A DNA stretch of 64,000 bases from Chlamydia sp. 17-3921. GTDB taxonomy: Bacteria > Chlamydiota > Chlamydiia > Chlamydiales > Chlamydiaceae. The stretch covers positions 62,001-126,000 of the forward strand of contig NZ_CACSHH010000015.1 of assembly GCF_902705545.1 (NCBI RefSeq), read 5' to 3'. Within the stretch, counting starts at the first letter, position 1. Every line of letters starts with the position of its first letter. Below are positions 1 to 11,053 of the stretch, in pieces. Under the pieces are notes generated by a model, which worked only from the letters and a program-made list of their open reading frames with translations, had not been told where the DNA came from and did not search any database. A program made the position numbers and the translations under genes.

Positions 1-2471
<2,471 letters not shown>

Positions 2472-2522
2472 AGAGAAGCTCCTATCTTTTGGGTTTTCCT
2501 CCCAATACTACATATTAGCTTA

Positions 2523-2551
2523 ACTATAGTAAGGGAAAACGAAGATTGCAA
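2523..2551 (-). promoter_or_regulatory. Candidate sigma66 promoter of pkn1-ligA
   Basis: On the minus strand TTGCAA (2546-2551) is followed after 17 bp by TATAGT (2523-2528), giving a start point near 2516 and a leader of about 45 nt to the pkn1 ATG. It lies between a minus-strand terminator (2567-2601) and the gene, which is where a fresh promoter is needed. -10 matches consensus 5/6, -35 4/6. Confidence 0.5.
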
Positions 2552-2566
2552 TAAGCAAAGAAGCAT

Positions 2567-2601
2567 AAAAAAAGAACGTTAGAATTTTTCTCTAACGTTC
2601 T
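2567..2601 (-). terminator. Rho-independent terminator downstream of the Inc-like gene at 2673-3113
   Basis: AGAACGTTAGA (2573-2583) and TCTAACGTTCT (2591-2601) form a perfect 11-bp stem with a 7-nt loop. On the minus strand the stem is followed by a run of six T. It separates the small membrane-protein gene from pkn1. Confidence 0.85.
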
Positions 2602-2672
2602 TCTTAAGCAGGTTCTTACTATTAAGAATATAAGATTTTCTCCTAACAGAAGATAAAAAACCATTTTCTATC

Positions 2673-3113
2673 TTATGAATCAAATTCACTAGTTGTGTTT
2701 ACGGGAGAACTTGATCTATTATTTATGCCTACATCCTCCGAATCACTTAATTGTAAAGAATCACTGTCGCGCCCTTTCTTTACAATCAACTCTTGATCTT
2801 CGTTGTCTTTAGGTTTAGCTTTTCCACCAACACCAAGCAATCTTAAAGCTACTATAACAACCCAAGCAAGAGAGAGTAAACCTAAGACAAGACAGCCAAT
2901 TCCAGTAAGCACTCCTAAGGGACCTCCTATAGCCGCAGCGACAATCCCACAAATTATTGCAGCCATTGCTACAGCTCCAATTAGAGCGGTCGTAGCAACT
3001 CTGCAAATATCTCTCCCCTTATTTTTTGCTTGGAAAGAAGGAATAGCTTCTGGTGAACAATCTACTTTTCCCAAGCCTGAGCAAACACCCTTTAATTGTT
3101 GAATAGAAAACAT
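2673..3113 (-). CDS. Small Inc-like membrane protein (candidate inclusion membrane protein)
   Basis: 146 aa from the ATG at 3113, which has TGAGGA about 5 nt upstream; a longer reading from 3134 would need a TTG start. Residues 39-63 and 66-92 form two adjacent hydrophobic segments separated by a short Gly/Pro turn (GGPLG), the bilobed pattern shared by chlamydial Inc proteins, which are placed in the inclusion membrane by type III secretion. The last 50 residues are charged and Ser-rich (KDNEDQE, DSDSLQLSDSEDVG) and would face the host cytosol. No enzymatic domain is visible. It has its own terminator and lies next to another bilobed gene. Secretion is inferred from topology; an ordinary membrane protein remains possible. 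Confidence 0.7.
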   Translation of the reverse strand: MFSIQQLKGVCSGLGKVDCSPEAIPSFQAKNKGRDICRVATTALIGAVAMAAIICGIVAAAIGGPLGVLTGIGCLVLGLLSLAWVVIVALRLLGVGGKAKPKDNEDQELIVKKGRDSDSLQLSDSEDVGINNRSSSPVNTTSEFDS

Positions 3114-3380
3114 TGGATCCTCAATAAAAATCAAAATTCATAAAACATCAGTTCTAATTTCTCCTTAAAGCCCCGATCCAAGCATAAATCACGCTTCGGC
3201 AAAAATTTTTAATTTTCAGAAAAAACTTTAAAAAGAAACTTTTCAATCATAAGCACGCAAAATAACTTAACTTGTACGACTTAAATAGAAAGGCATTAGA
3301 CAGGATATAGCTAAAAATAGTAAACATAAAAAAATTATATGAAAGGCTTGTCGAGAAAGTTAAAGAAAAGAAAAAGTCTT

Positions 3381-3755
3381 TTACGCTGGAGTTTTTCTTT
3401 TTAAAGCCATTTGAAGCTCTGAAGAAAGAAATTTCCACTTTAACATATTTGATCTCCAAGAAAACTCGCGAGAAAGCTCTTTATTATGCAATATTATGGC
3501 GGTTATTCCTATAGACAATAAAGAAGCTGCACCAATAGCAAGAGTACAGATTCCCCATGAAGGCAATCCAGTTAAAACTCCAACCCCAAATAAAGTTGCG
3601 AAAATAGCCAGTCCCAACCCAAGTACAACAAACGTTGCGTGAATAAGTACGCGGTATCTTGCGACTTTCCAAGCGGTGTCTCCAGTATTAGAAAGCTTTT
3701 GATACTCTTGTAAAAGCTGTTCTACTGTTTTTTTTAAAGGTGGTTCAATTAGCAT
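3381..3755 (-). CDS. Small Inc-like membrane protein
   Basis: 124 aa, ATG start without an obvious Shine-Dalgarno. A 35-residue hydrophilic N-terminus is followed by hydrophobic segments at about 38-62 and 66-90 joined by a short LPSWG turn, again the bilobed Inc pattern, and then a basic tail ending RKTPA. The N-terminus contains a short amphipathic helix (KKTVEQLLQEYQKL). It shares topology but no clear sequence identity with its neighbour at 2673-3113. Function unknown; an inclusion-membrane location is inferred only from the hydrophobicity pattern and genus. Confidence 0.65.
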   Translation of the reverse strand: MLIEPPLKKTVEQLLQEYQKLSNTGDTAWKVARYRVLIHATFVVLGLGLAIFATLFGVGVLTGLPSWGICTLAIGAASLLSIGITAIILHNKELSREFSWRSNMLKWKFLSSELQMALKRKTPA

Positions 3756-3841
3756 AGTTTAAAGAATATATAATTTAAAAAACGGTAAAACCTTACATTA
3801 AAATAGATTTTTTATCTATTCTAAAAACATATTATATATGA

Positions 3842-5365
3842 TTAAGGAGCTATTATATAAATCTTTTTTAAAATCTCGGAATATAGTGGACAAGAACGCA
3901 ATTCCTCTTGCGATAAGCCTTGAGATTCTGCCAATTCTTTCGAAAGAAGAAAATATTTCAACGCTTTAGCATAATCATATCTAGCACATAAAATCTTGCA
4001 TAGTTTGAGATGCAAAACAAGATCTTGACAAGCATCCTGAATACACCGCTCAAGAAGAATTGCAGCTTCCGCAGTTTTTCCTAAATGTAAAGCTACGGAA
4101 GCAAGGCGTCGACGCCCTTCACAGCATCTTGGGGAACGTTTCATAGCTATTTTTAAATTTTCTTCATAGCTAGAAATCTCCTCATAAGTTGATCCAGGAT
4201 CTTTGAAAAGCAAAATAAGAGTCTCTAAATCAATATTATCATGAAGATAATCATAAGCCATAGATCCAAAAATCAAAGCTTGAGAACTCTTCTGTAAAAA
4301 CAAAATTCCTTCATCTTTTTTTCCTAATAAAATTTTTGTGAATCCTAAAAGCTCTTGCAACTCTTCATCCTGAAGATAAAATAAAGCTTTTTCATAGGCA
4401 ATTTCAGCATCAACGTATTTTTGCCTTTGCAAAGCAAAAGAACCTTGGTTCATAAAAGTTAAGCCTACCATTTCTCCAGGAGTACGTATGCGTAATTTAT
4501 CTAAATTCAAACAATCACAGTAATATTTCGTAGGGAAATGACACCCACCAGCAGTGGTTTCGATATTGATTTCTCCTTTCTGGTAGCGCAAATAAATATG
4601 TCCTGGAGGAGTTACAGCTTCTAAGGGCACTCCTAAACGTTGTGACAACGAAAAATATAGAGAAGACACTCCTAAGCATACTCCAAACTTTCTATCTGCG
4701 ACAGAAGATAGAAAAGAGAATTCATCAGAAAACATTTCTTTTTTCGAAGGATAACGAATCCCCTCATCATAGAATAAGATTTTATTCATAGCTTCGAGAG
4801 TTATCTTATGATATTCCTTGGATCCCGGAACATAATGCTTATGGTCGAATACACGTAAACGCTCCACGTGAATCCTCAAAGCTAAAATATCAAGATAACA
4901 ACTATAGTAAGTCGCTTTACTCTCATCACCAGGAAATTCCGCTAAAATCAATGCTCTTCCGAGGTCCTTTTCTGGGATAACATTAGGGAAACTATCAGAC
5001 AAAGATGACGACAAAATTCCTGAAGAAAGCCTTTGTAGCACAGCCTGTTCTTCTAAAGAAAATATTTTTTCTTTTAGAGAAACCTTTAAAATACTTTGAA
5101 CAAATAAAGGGACCTCTTCTTCTTTTAAAGAAGGGAATAATTGCTGCATACGTTGCAAACTCAATACATCGCGATAAAGGTTATAATATGCACAAAGACT
5201 TTCTAAATTATAAGGATCTATATTCCAGAATTTTTCATATCCTCTTTGAGAATTTTTATCAGAACTGTGCGATATAGTTTCTTCTTTCTTCAAAAAACCA
5301 GCAAAAATTGTTCCAGAAACATTTAAAGGAGAAAGCAAGAAGAAACACAAAAGTGGCTTAAGCAT
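3842..5365 (-). CDS. Secreted SirB1/transglutaminase-like domain protein with TPR repeats
   Basis: 507 aa. The first 23 residues look like a signal peptide (MLKPLLCFFLLSPLNVSG). Residues about 130-300 match the SirB1-type transglutaminase-like domain (Transglut_core2): C230 in FGVCLGVSSLYF, H256 in PPGHIYLRY and E269 in INIETTAGG fit a Cys-His-acid triad. From residue 300 there are TPR-like helical pairs (MNQGSFALQRQKYVDAEIAYEKALFYL; SVALHLGKTAEAAILLERCI). The family is known from position and sequence in many bacteria, but its substrate is not. An exported version suggests work in the periplasm, possibly a peptidase or cross-linker. It is separated by 86 bp from the next minus-strand gene; there is a weak hairpin (AATAGAT...ATCTATT) in that gap. 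Confidence 0.75.
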   Translation of the reverse strand: MLKPLLCFFLLSPLNVSGTIFAGFLKKEETISHSSDKNSQRGYEKFWNIDPYNLESLCAYYNLYRDVLSLQRMQQLFPSLKEEEVPLFVQSILKVSLKEKIFSLEEQAVLQRLSSGILSSSLSDSFPNVIPEKDLGRALILAEFPGDESKATYYSCYLDILALRIHVERLRVFDHKHYVPGSKEYHKITLEAMNKILFYDEGIRYPSKKEMFSDEFSFLSSVADRKFGVCLGVSSLYFSLSQRLGVPLEAVTPPGHIYLRYQKGEINIETTAGGCHFPTKYYCDCLNLDKLRIRTPGEMVGLTFMNQGSFALQRQKYVDAEIAYEKALFYLQDEELQELLGFTKILLGKKDEGILFLQKSSQALIFGSMAYDYLHDNIDLETLILLFKDPGSTYEEISSYEENLKIAMKRSPRCCEGRRRLASVALHLGKTAEAAILLERCIQDACQDLVLHLKLCKILCARYDYAKALKYFLLSKELAESQGLSQEELRSCPLYSEILKKIYIIAP

Positions 5366-5734
5366 AACATCAACTATAAACTCAGAATCTTCTATAAAAA
5401 ACTAGGCTGTCTCTATTTGGATTAAAATAAAACTAGATAGAGGTTTAATACTAGAATTCAAAACAACTCGTACATAAAAAGACTAAAATAAAACAAGAGA
5501 CATGTCAAAGCATCCTTGAAGATCTATAACAAAGAAATAAATTTTTAAGACACAAACTAAGTCTATAAAGTTTAGGCTATCAGGATCTAAAAAAATTGGA
5601 AAAAAGCAATAAATCCCTAATCAAAAAGTAGGAGAAGACACAAAAAACCGTTTCAGCATAAAATCTATCGTTTCTCTAAACTTGTTGTACAAGTGAATAA
5701 ATCAATTTTCCAAAAAAAATTTAAAGAAGGCCTT
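5366..5734 (+). other. AT-rich divergent intergenic region, no gene seen
   Basis: This gap separates the minus-strand SirB1/TPR gene from the plus-strand M29 aminopeptidase and must hold a promoter for each. I see no convincing open frame or RNA gene. There is AGGAGAAG near 5630 without a suitable start codon behind it, and a small dyad CTTGTTGTACAAG at about 5681-5693. No -35/-10 pair stands out on either strand. Confidence 0.5.
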
Positions 5735-6868
5735 ATGATATCTAAAGATTTAAACCAAAAGCTTGCCAATATTTTAATAAATTATTCTCTAAATGTACAA
5801 CCTGGAGACCATGTTTGGCTAAAAGGAGATGTCTCAGGACTCCCTCTTCTTACTTGCTTGCATCAAAATCTCATAGAAATAGGAGCTTTTGTTGATAGTG
5901 ATATAGGTGTAGAGTCTTGGAACGAACATCTCGCACGTTTCGGTAGAGAAGAACAACTAGCTTTCGCTCATGCAGTTGGAGAGTTTCTTGCAACAAAATG
6001 CAATAAAGTCTTGGAAATCCTCTCTACAACAAATATACAAATGCTCCATGGTCTTCCCCCGAAAAGACTTGCCCTTATTAATCAAAGTCGTCAAAACATC
6101 TTAAAAAAAATCTTGAATCGAGCAGCATCTCATGAGCTAGATTGGACGCTTTCTATGCTCCCTTGCGCAGCTTATGCTCAAGAAGCTCAAATGAGTCTCG
6201 AAGCTTTTCAAGAACTTTTCTATAAAGCTTGCTTCTTAGATGCTCCTGATCCTATAGCGAAATGGCAAGAGCTATCAAAACAACATGAAACAATGATCCG
6301 TTTTCTAGAAACAAAAACCCGCCTACACATTAAAACTCCGAATATAGAGCTCTTTATTCATATTGAAAATATGAAATGGAAAAACTGTGATGGCAAACGC
6401 AATTTCCCCGATGGAGAAATCTTTACAGGGCCAAATCTTAAAGCCCATTGCGGAGGAGTCAATGGCCGAGCACGCTTTCTTTCTCCAGTAGTCTTTGCAG
6501 GAGTTGTTATTGAAGATATTCAATTAACTTTCAAAAAAGGACGAGTAGTTGCAGCGACAGCAAAAACAAATCAAGATTTTCTTCTTACAATGCTAGATAT
6601 TGATGAAGGAGCTAGAAATGTCGGAAAAATAGCTATTGGCACCAACAGTGCTTTAAAGCAAATCACTAAAAATATTTTTCTTGATGAAAAAGTAGGAAAG
6701 ACCTTCCATTTAGCTTTAGGAACAGGTGACCCTGAAACAGGAAATACAAACGTCTCAGCACTTCATTGGAATCTGATTGGAGATCTAAACGAAGGAAGCA
6801 TGTTCGCTGACGATATTTGTTTCTATCAAAACGGACAGTTCCTCTTTGAAGGTTGGCCTTGCCTATAA
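5735..6868 (+). CDS. M29-family metallo-aminopeptidase (AmpS/aminopeptidase T-like)
   Basis: Removes N-terminal residues from peptides in the cytoplasm with two metal ions. The C-terminal half carries the family metal-ligand regions in order: GEIFTGP, DEGARNVGKIAIGTN, FLDEKVGKTFHLALG and SALHWNLIGDL. The N-terminus (LANILINYSLNVQPGDHVWL) matches the family start, about 20 residues before the PGD motif, so I choose the ATG at 5735, which has AAGAAGG 4 nt upstream; an upstream GTG at 5693 would add 14 residues. The length is 377 aa, slightly short for the family (about 400). It stands alone and ends 3 bp from the convergent clpB stop. It may supply amino acids from host peptides (inference). 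Confidence 0.85.
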   Translation: MISKDLNQKLANILINYSLNVQPGDHVWLKGDVSGLPLLTCLHQNLIEIGAFVDSDIGVESWNEHLARFGREEQLAFAHAVGEFLATKCNKVLEILSTTNIQMLHGLPPKRLALINQSRQNILKKILNRAASHELDWTLSMLPCAAYAQEAQMSLEAFQELFYKACFLDAPDPIAKWQELSKQHETMIRFLETKTRLHIKTPNIELFIHIENMKWKNCDGKRNFPDGEIFTGPNLKAHCGGVNGRARFLSPVVFAGVVIEDIQLTFKKGRVVAATAKTNQDFLLTMLDIDEGARNVGKIAIGTNSALKQITKNIFLDEKVGKTFHLALGTGDPETGNTNVSALHWNLIGDLNEGSMFADDICFYQNGQFLFEGWPCL

Positions 6869-6871
6869 TTA

Positions 6872-9481
6872 TTAAGCCGATGACGCTGAATGAGGGATTT
6901 TTTTGAAAAGGAGAACATCTTTAGCCATGGTCAACTCAATAGAAGTATCTGGTTGAATGTCTCCTTTCAACAAAGCTTTAGATAACAATGTCACGACTTT
7001 TTGTTGAATTAGGCGCTTCAAAGGTCGAGCTCCAAAAGTACTATCATATCCTTGTTCACTAAGAAATAGTACTACAGAGTCATCCCAAGACAAAGACACA
7101 CGTTTTTCAGCAAGTCGATGTGCAACCCTGCGCATCTGAATTCCAACAATTTTCACAATATCTTCAGTTGTTAAGGGGACAAACGGCAAGATTTCATCAA
7201 TACGGTTAACAAACTCTGGACTAAAATATTGTTTTAAAACAGAAGACACGACAGAAAGAACATTATCCTTAGAAACCTCTCGTCCCTTTTTTGCACAAAA
7301 CTCTGCAAGCTCTTGAGAACCAATATTCGATGTCATAATAAATAATGCGTTTTTACAATTCACCTTACGTTTCTTACTATCTGTAAGAATACCTTCATCA
7401 AAGATCTGTAAGAGAATATTAAACACCTCTTTATCAGCTTTTTCTATCTCATCAAAAAGAACCACAGAATATGGACGTCTACGTAAAGCTTCTGAAAGGC
7501 TCCCTCCTTCTTCATAACCTACATAACCAGGAGGTGATCCAATTAATTTTGATACTGAATGTTTTTCCATATATTCTGTCATATCAAAACGGACCATAGC
7601 CTCTTCTTTATTGAATAGAAGATCTGCAAGAGCTTTTGCCAACTCTGTTTTTCCAACTCCTGTAGGTCCTAAAAATAAAAACACTCCAAGAGGACGTTGA
7701 GGATCACTTAATCCAACTCGAGCAGCACGAATAGCATCGCTCACAGCAGAAATAGCAAAAGGCTGACCAACGACTCGCTCTTCCAAAGATTCTTCTAAAA
7801 TTAGAAGCTTTTCCGCTTCTCCTTCTAGCATTTTTTGCACAGGTATTCCTGTCCAATTTGCAACGACTTGTGCTATCAATCTCTCGTCAACCTCTTCTTG
7901 AAGCAAACGGTTATCTCTTTGATTCAATGTAGCTTCGTCTGTTTTAATATCTTCTTCTAATTGAGGGATTAAGCTATACCGAAGTTCTGCAACACGATTA
8001 TAATCTGCGATACGCTCAGCTTCTTCTTCTGCATATTTCATACTTTCTAAAGAGTTTTTCTTTTCTTTAAGTCCTGAAATAAGTTTTTTTTCTTCATCCC
8101 ATCGTAAACGAAGACCAGCAAGTTCTTCTTTAAGAACATCTATAGATTTTTGCATTGCAGCAGCTTCTTCTTGGTAAAAAGCAGTCTTTTCTCGTTTTGT
8201 TGCTTCTTGTTTAACGATCAGCGCAGCAAGTTCTCGTTCTTTTTCATCAATAGGAAGAGGCAAACTACCTATCTGCATTCGGATTAAACTTGCAGCCTCA
8301 TCAATCAAATCGATAGCCTTATCTGGCAAAAAACGATCTGTAATGTAACGATAAGAGAGTAAAACAGCAGCATTTAAAGCTCCTTCTGTTATACGAACTC
8401 CATGAAAAATTTCGTATTTTTCTCGTAATCCACGTAAAATAAAGATAGAATCTTCTAGGGAAGGTTCTGTAACGAAAATCGGCTGAAAGCGACGTTCTAA
8501 GGCAGCATCTTTTTCTATGTATTTTTGATATTCATTAAGAGTTGTCGCACCAATACAGTGAAGGGATCCTCGAGCTAACGCAGGTTTTAATAAATTTGCA
8601 GCATCCATAGCACCATCTGTTGCCCCAGCGCCTACTAAAGTATGGACCTCATCCACAAACAAAATACTATCCCCTTCTCCAGCTTCGACATCCTTGAGGA
8701 CACTCTTTAAACGTTCTTCAAACTCCCCACGATATTTAGCTCCTGCTATCAATGATCCCATGTCTAAGACATAAAGTTGCTTCCTCTTTAATGATTCAGG
8801 AACATCTCCTTGAATAATTCGTAAAGCAAGGCCTTCGGCAATAGCTGTTTTACCAACACCCGGCTCTCCTATAAGCATAGGATTATTTTTTGTCCTTCGC
8901 GATAAGACTTGGATCGTTCTGCGAATTTCTTCATCTCGACCAATTACAGGATCTAATTTTCCTTCTCGAGCTAATATTGTTAAATTTTTACAATATTTCT
9001 CTAAACCTCTTAAGGTTGTCTCAGCGCTAGGAGAGTCCATTCGATTACCTTGTCGTATTTTAATAATTAATTTCTTGAGATCATCTAAAGAAACTTTCGT
9101 GGTTTTTTCCCAAGACGCAAAAGGCTCTTTATTCGACTTCCAAAAAGCTAATAAAACATGATCTCCAGAAAGGTACTCATCCCCTAATTCTTGAGCTTGA
9201 CTCTTTGCTTCCACAAGAAGATTTTGCAAGCTAGAAGATAGTTTGGGGGCGACACTACCATCTACAATTGTAGGCTCTCGAGAAAGAGTATCATCCACAG
9301 CAGAAATCAATAAGTTAGGATTTGCGTGAATCTCCTTAATGATTAGATAGAATAAAGACTCAGTATTTTCTAAAAGATACTTTAAAAAATGATTTTCTGT
9401 GACAGAAGTATGCTTCTTAGATTGTGCTAAAATAAAAGCTTGTTCTAAAGCTTCCCTAACAGCATCTGACATCTTATTCAT
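6872..9481 (-). CDS. clpB: ClpB protein disaggregase (AAA+ chaperone)
   Basis: Hexameric ATPase that, with DnaK, threads aggregated proteins through its pore. 869 aa, normal for the family. Order: N-terminal Clp repeat domain (1-150), AAA1 with Walker A GEPGVGKT and Walker B ILFVDEVH, middle coiled-coil domain (about 400-530, Glu/Lys-rich), AAA2 with GPTGVGKTE and VVLFDEIEKA, and a C-terminal D2-small domain (FGARPLKRLIQ). The C-terminus lacks the hydrophobic tripeptide that binds ClpP, as expected for ClpB. Start ATG at 9481, with a second ATG three codons on. It follows mlaD by only 9 bp, so it is probably co-transcribed with the mla genes; I see no CIRCE site nearby. Confidence 0.97.
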   Translation of the reverse strand: MNKMSDAVREALEQAFILAQSKKHTSVTENHFLKYLLENTESLFYLIIKEIHANPNLLISAVDDTLSREPTIVDGSVAPKLSSSLQNLLVEAKSQAQELGDEYLSGDHVLLAFWKSNKEPFASWEKTTKVSLDDLKKLIIKIRQGNRMDSPSAETTLRGLEKYCKNLTILAREGKLDPVIGRDEEIRRTIQVLSRRTKNNPMLIGEPGVGKTAIAEGLALRIIQGDVPESLKRKQLYVLDMGSLIAGAKYRGEFEERLKSVLKDVEAGEGDSILFVDEVHTLVGAGATDGAMDAANLLKPALARGSLHCIGATTLNEYQKYIEKDAALERRFQPIFVTEPSLEDSIFILRGLREKYEIFHGVRITEGALNAAVLLSYRYITDRFLPDKAIDLIDEAASLIRMQIGSLPLPIDEKERELAALIVKQEATKREKTAFYQEEAAAMQKSIDVLKEELAGLRLRWDEEKKLISGLKEKKNSLESMKYAEEEAERIADYNRVAELRYSLIPQLEEDIKTDEATLNQRDNRLLQEEVDERLIAQVVANWTGIPVQKMLEGEAEKLLILEESLEERVVGQPFAISAVSDAIRAARVGLSDPQRPLGVFLFLGPTGVGKTELAKALADLLFNKEEAMVRFDMTEYMEKHSVSKLIGSPPGYVGYEEGGSLSEALRRRPYSVVLFDEIEKADKEVFNILLQIFDEGILTDSKKRKVNCKNALFIMTSNIGSQELAEFCAKKGREVSKDNVLSVVSSVLKQYFSPEFVNRIDEILPFVPLTTEDIVKIVGIQMRRVAHRLAEKRVSLSWDDSVVLFLSEQGYDSTFGARPLKRLIQQKVVTLLSKALLKGDIQPDTSIELTMAKDVLLFKKIPHSASSA

Positions 9482-9490
9482 AAAATCTGC

Positions 9491-10276
9491 CTATTTTTCT
9501 TGCGAAGATATTAGATTTTTTTCTTCTAAGCGTTTTTGTAAACGTTTCCATTTAGGGCTATACTGATACAATAGGCCATAGCTACGAACTGTGCAAGCAA
9601 CATCATGACATTCATCTATAAACTTATCCATTTTCCCTATTCTCGAAGTGTCTAAGCATTCAGAAAGCCGTTTAGCAAAATTTTCTATAGATTCTGCTGC
9701 GAGAAGTATATGTGCAGTTAAAGACATCTCTTTATCAGCATCTAAAATGTTCACTATTTTAGAAGAGATTTCTGACACCTCTTCTTTCAAAGTTGACATA
9801 GTCTTGTCAGCTTTATCCAAGCATTGCATTAGCTTATCAAGAGGACTTATACTTTCTCCAAAAACTAGATCTTGAGAAGAAATTTTCTTTCCTCCCTTCC
9901 GAGCTTTATTTGGAAAAATATTAATAATAGGTTCTCCAATGATCTTCGGAGAATACATGGCTATTGAATCTTCTTTATATACAGGAATACTAGAATCTAT
10001 TTTCAATATCAGCTTATAGCAATACAAATGCCCCTGTAAATCTTCCTTTCCCTCGTCTACAATATTATGAATTGCTGTTACATTCCCAATAACACGACCA
10101 GCAAAGCATACATTCATTCCACGCACAGCTCCTCCTGCCGAAGTAAAAGCCACTTGAATTTCTTGTTTACCATTACCATGAGCTCTGGGGAAAAATAGAG
10201 ACACAGCTAAAAATCCCAACACACCAAGACAAATAAAACCACCTAATAACAAAGATTTACGATCTTTTTTGATCAC
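9491..10276 (-). CDS. mlaD: MCE-domain lipid-transport protein (MlaD-like)
   Basis: 261 aa. One N-terminal membrane anchor (LLLGGFICLGVLGFLAVSLFF, split over residues 9-29) is followed by a single MCE domain (about 38-125: IQVAFTSAGGAVRGMNVCFAGRVIGNV; IAMYSPKIIGEPIINIFPN) and a C-terminal helical region. In the Mla system the hexameric MCE ring binds phospholipid between inner and outer membranes. The start is GTG with a strong AGGAGAAA upstream. It is the third gene of mlaE-mlaF-mlaD (25-bp gap after mlaF). No mlaA, mlaB or mlaC gene is next to it. Confidence 0.9.
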   Translation of the reverse strand: MIKKDRKSLLLGGFICLGVLGFLAVSLFFPRAHGNGKQEIQVAFTSAGGAVRGMNVCFAGRVIGNVTAIHNIVDEGKEDLQGHLYCYKLILKIDSSIPVYKEDSIAMYSPKIIGEPIINIFPNKARKGGKKISSQDLVFGESISPLDKLMQCLDKADKTMSTLKEEVSEISSKIVNILDADKEMSLTAHILLAAESIENFAKRLSECLDTSRIGKMDKFIDECHDVACTVRSYGLLYQYSPKWKRLQKRLEEKNLISSQEK

Positions 10277-10300
10277 AAATTTCTCCTAAAATTGAATCTT

Positions 10301-11050
10301 TTATGTTGAAGCTAAACAAAAAAATTGACGAACTAAAGGTTCTTTCGTTTCTAAAAATTCTTGTTTTGAATATACCCTAGCAATAGTCCCTTGATGATGA
10401 ATAGCTATACGATCTGCAAGAGCCAGAGTTAAAGAAAGATCATGAGTAACAATAACTCCCCCAGCTCTTTGATCATTGCGAAGTTTTCCTATGATCTCTA
10501 TGATTTCCTGACTAGTCATGGGATCAAGGCCTGCAGTAGGTTCATCATAAAGAACCAACTTTGGAGAATAAATCAAAGATCGCGCAAGAGCCACTCTCTT
10601 AATCATTCCTCCTGACAGTTTGTTTGGCATAAATTCTGCAGCATATTTTAAGCCAACATCTTGTAGAGCTTGTAAAACTTTTTTTTCTACAACTTCTTTT
10701 GAAAACTTTTTTGAGATCTCGTTATAGTTTTGTAAGCCAAAAGCAACGTTTTCTTGAACTGTTAGAAAATCAAAAAGAGCTCCCCCTTGAAATACCATAC
10801 CTATCATTAAAGGTTTAAGTTTCCCTTTGTGAAGAAACTCCTTATCATAATGGATCTTTCCTGAATCAGGTTTCTCTAAGCCCATAATCTGTCTTAAAAG
10901 CACACTTTTCCCTGTCCCTGACTTTCCTAAAATTACTAAAATTTCTTCACGAAATATCTGCAATGATATTCCTTGCAAAACAGAGTATCCTTGTCCTTCT
11001 TCGTCCCAGTAACTCTTATAAAGATTATCTACACAAATCCACGGAGTCAT
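10301..11050 (-). CDS. mlaF: ABC transporter ATPase of the MCE/Mla phospholipid system (MlaF-like)
   Basis: 249 aa, one nucleotide-binding domain: Walker A GKSGTGKS (about 42-49), Q-loop VFQGGALFD, signature LSGGMIKRVALAR, Walker B LVLYDEPTAGLDP, and switch VTHD. The signature form LSGGM and the FQGGALFDFLTV segment are typical of MlaF rather than of general importers. It powers lipid movement through MlaE. It lies 3 bp after mlaE and 24 bp before mlaD, so the three are one transcription unit. Confidence 0.93.
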   Translation of the reverse strand: MTPWICVDNLYKSYWDEEGQGYSVLQGISLQIFREEILVILGKSGTGKSVLLRQIMGLEKPDSGKIHYDKEFLHKGKLKPLMIGMVFQGGALFDFLTVQENVAFGLQNYNEISKKFSKEVVEKKVLQALQDVGLKYAAEFMPNKLSGGMIKRVALARSLIYSPKLVLYDEPTAGLDPMTSQEIIEIIGKLRNDQRAGGVIVTHDLSLTLALADRIAIHHQGTIARVYSKQEFLETKEPLVRQFFCLAST

Positions 11051-11053
11051 ATC

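Noticed and set aside
2803-3102. Plus-strand 99-codon frame opposite the Inc-like gene
   Set aside because: It is antisense to a gene with clear membrane topology and a good ribosome site, and its product has no recognisable feature.
3114-3175. Possible 5-codon leader peptide (MFYEF) with AAGGAG upstream of the Inc-like gene
   Set aside because: Spacing of about 12 nt between AAGGAG and ATG is long and the peptide shows no attenuator-like content; likely chance.
3800-3822. AATAGAT-TTTTT-ATCTATT hairpin as a terminator before the 507-aa gene's downstream neighbour
   Set aside because: The stem is AT-only and the T-run on the minus strand is short; not strong enough to list as a terminator.
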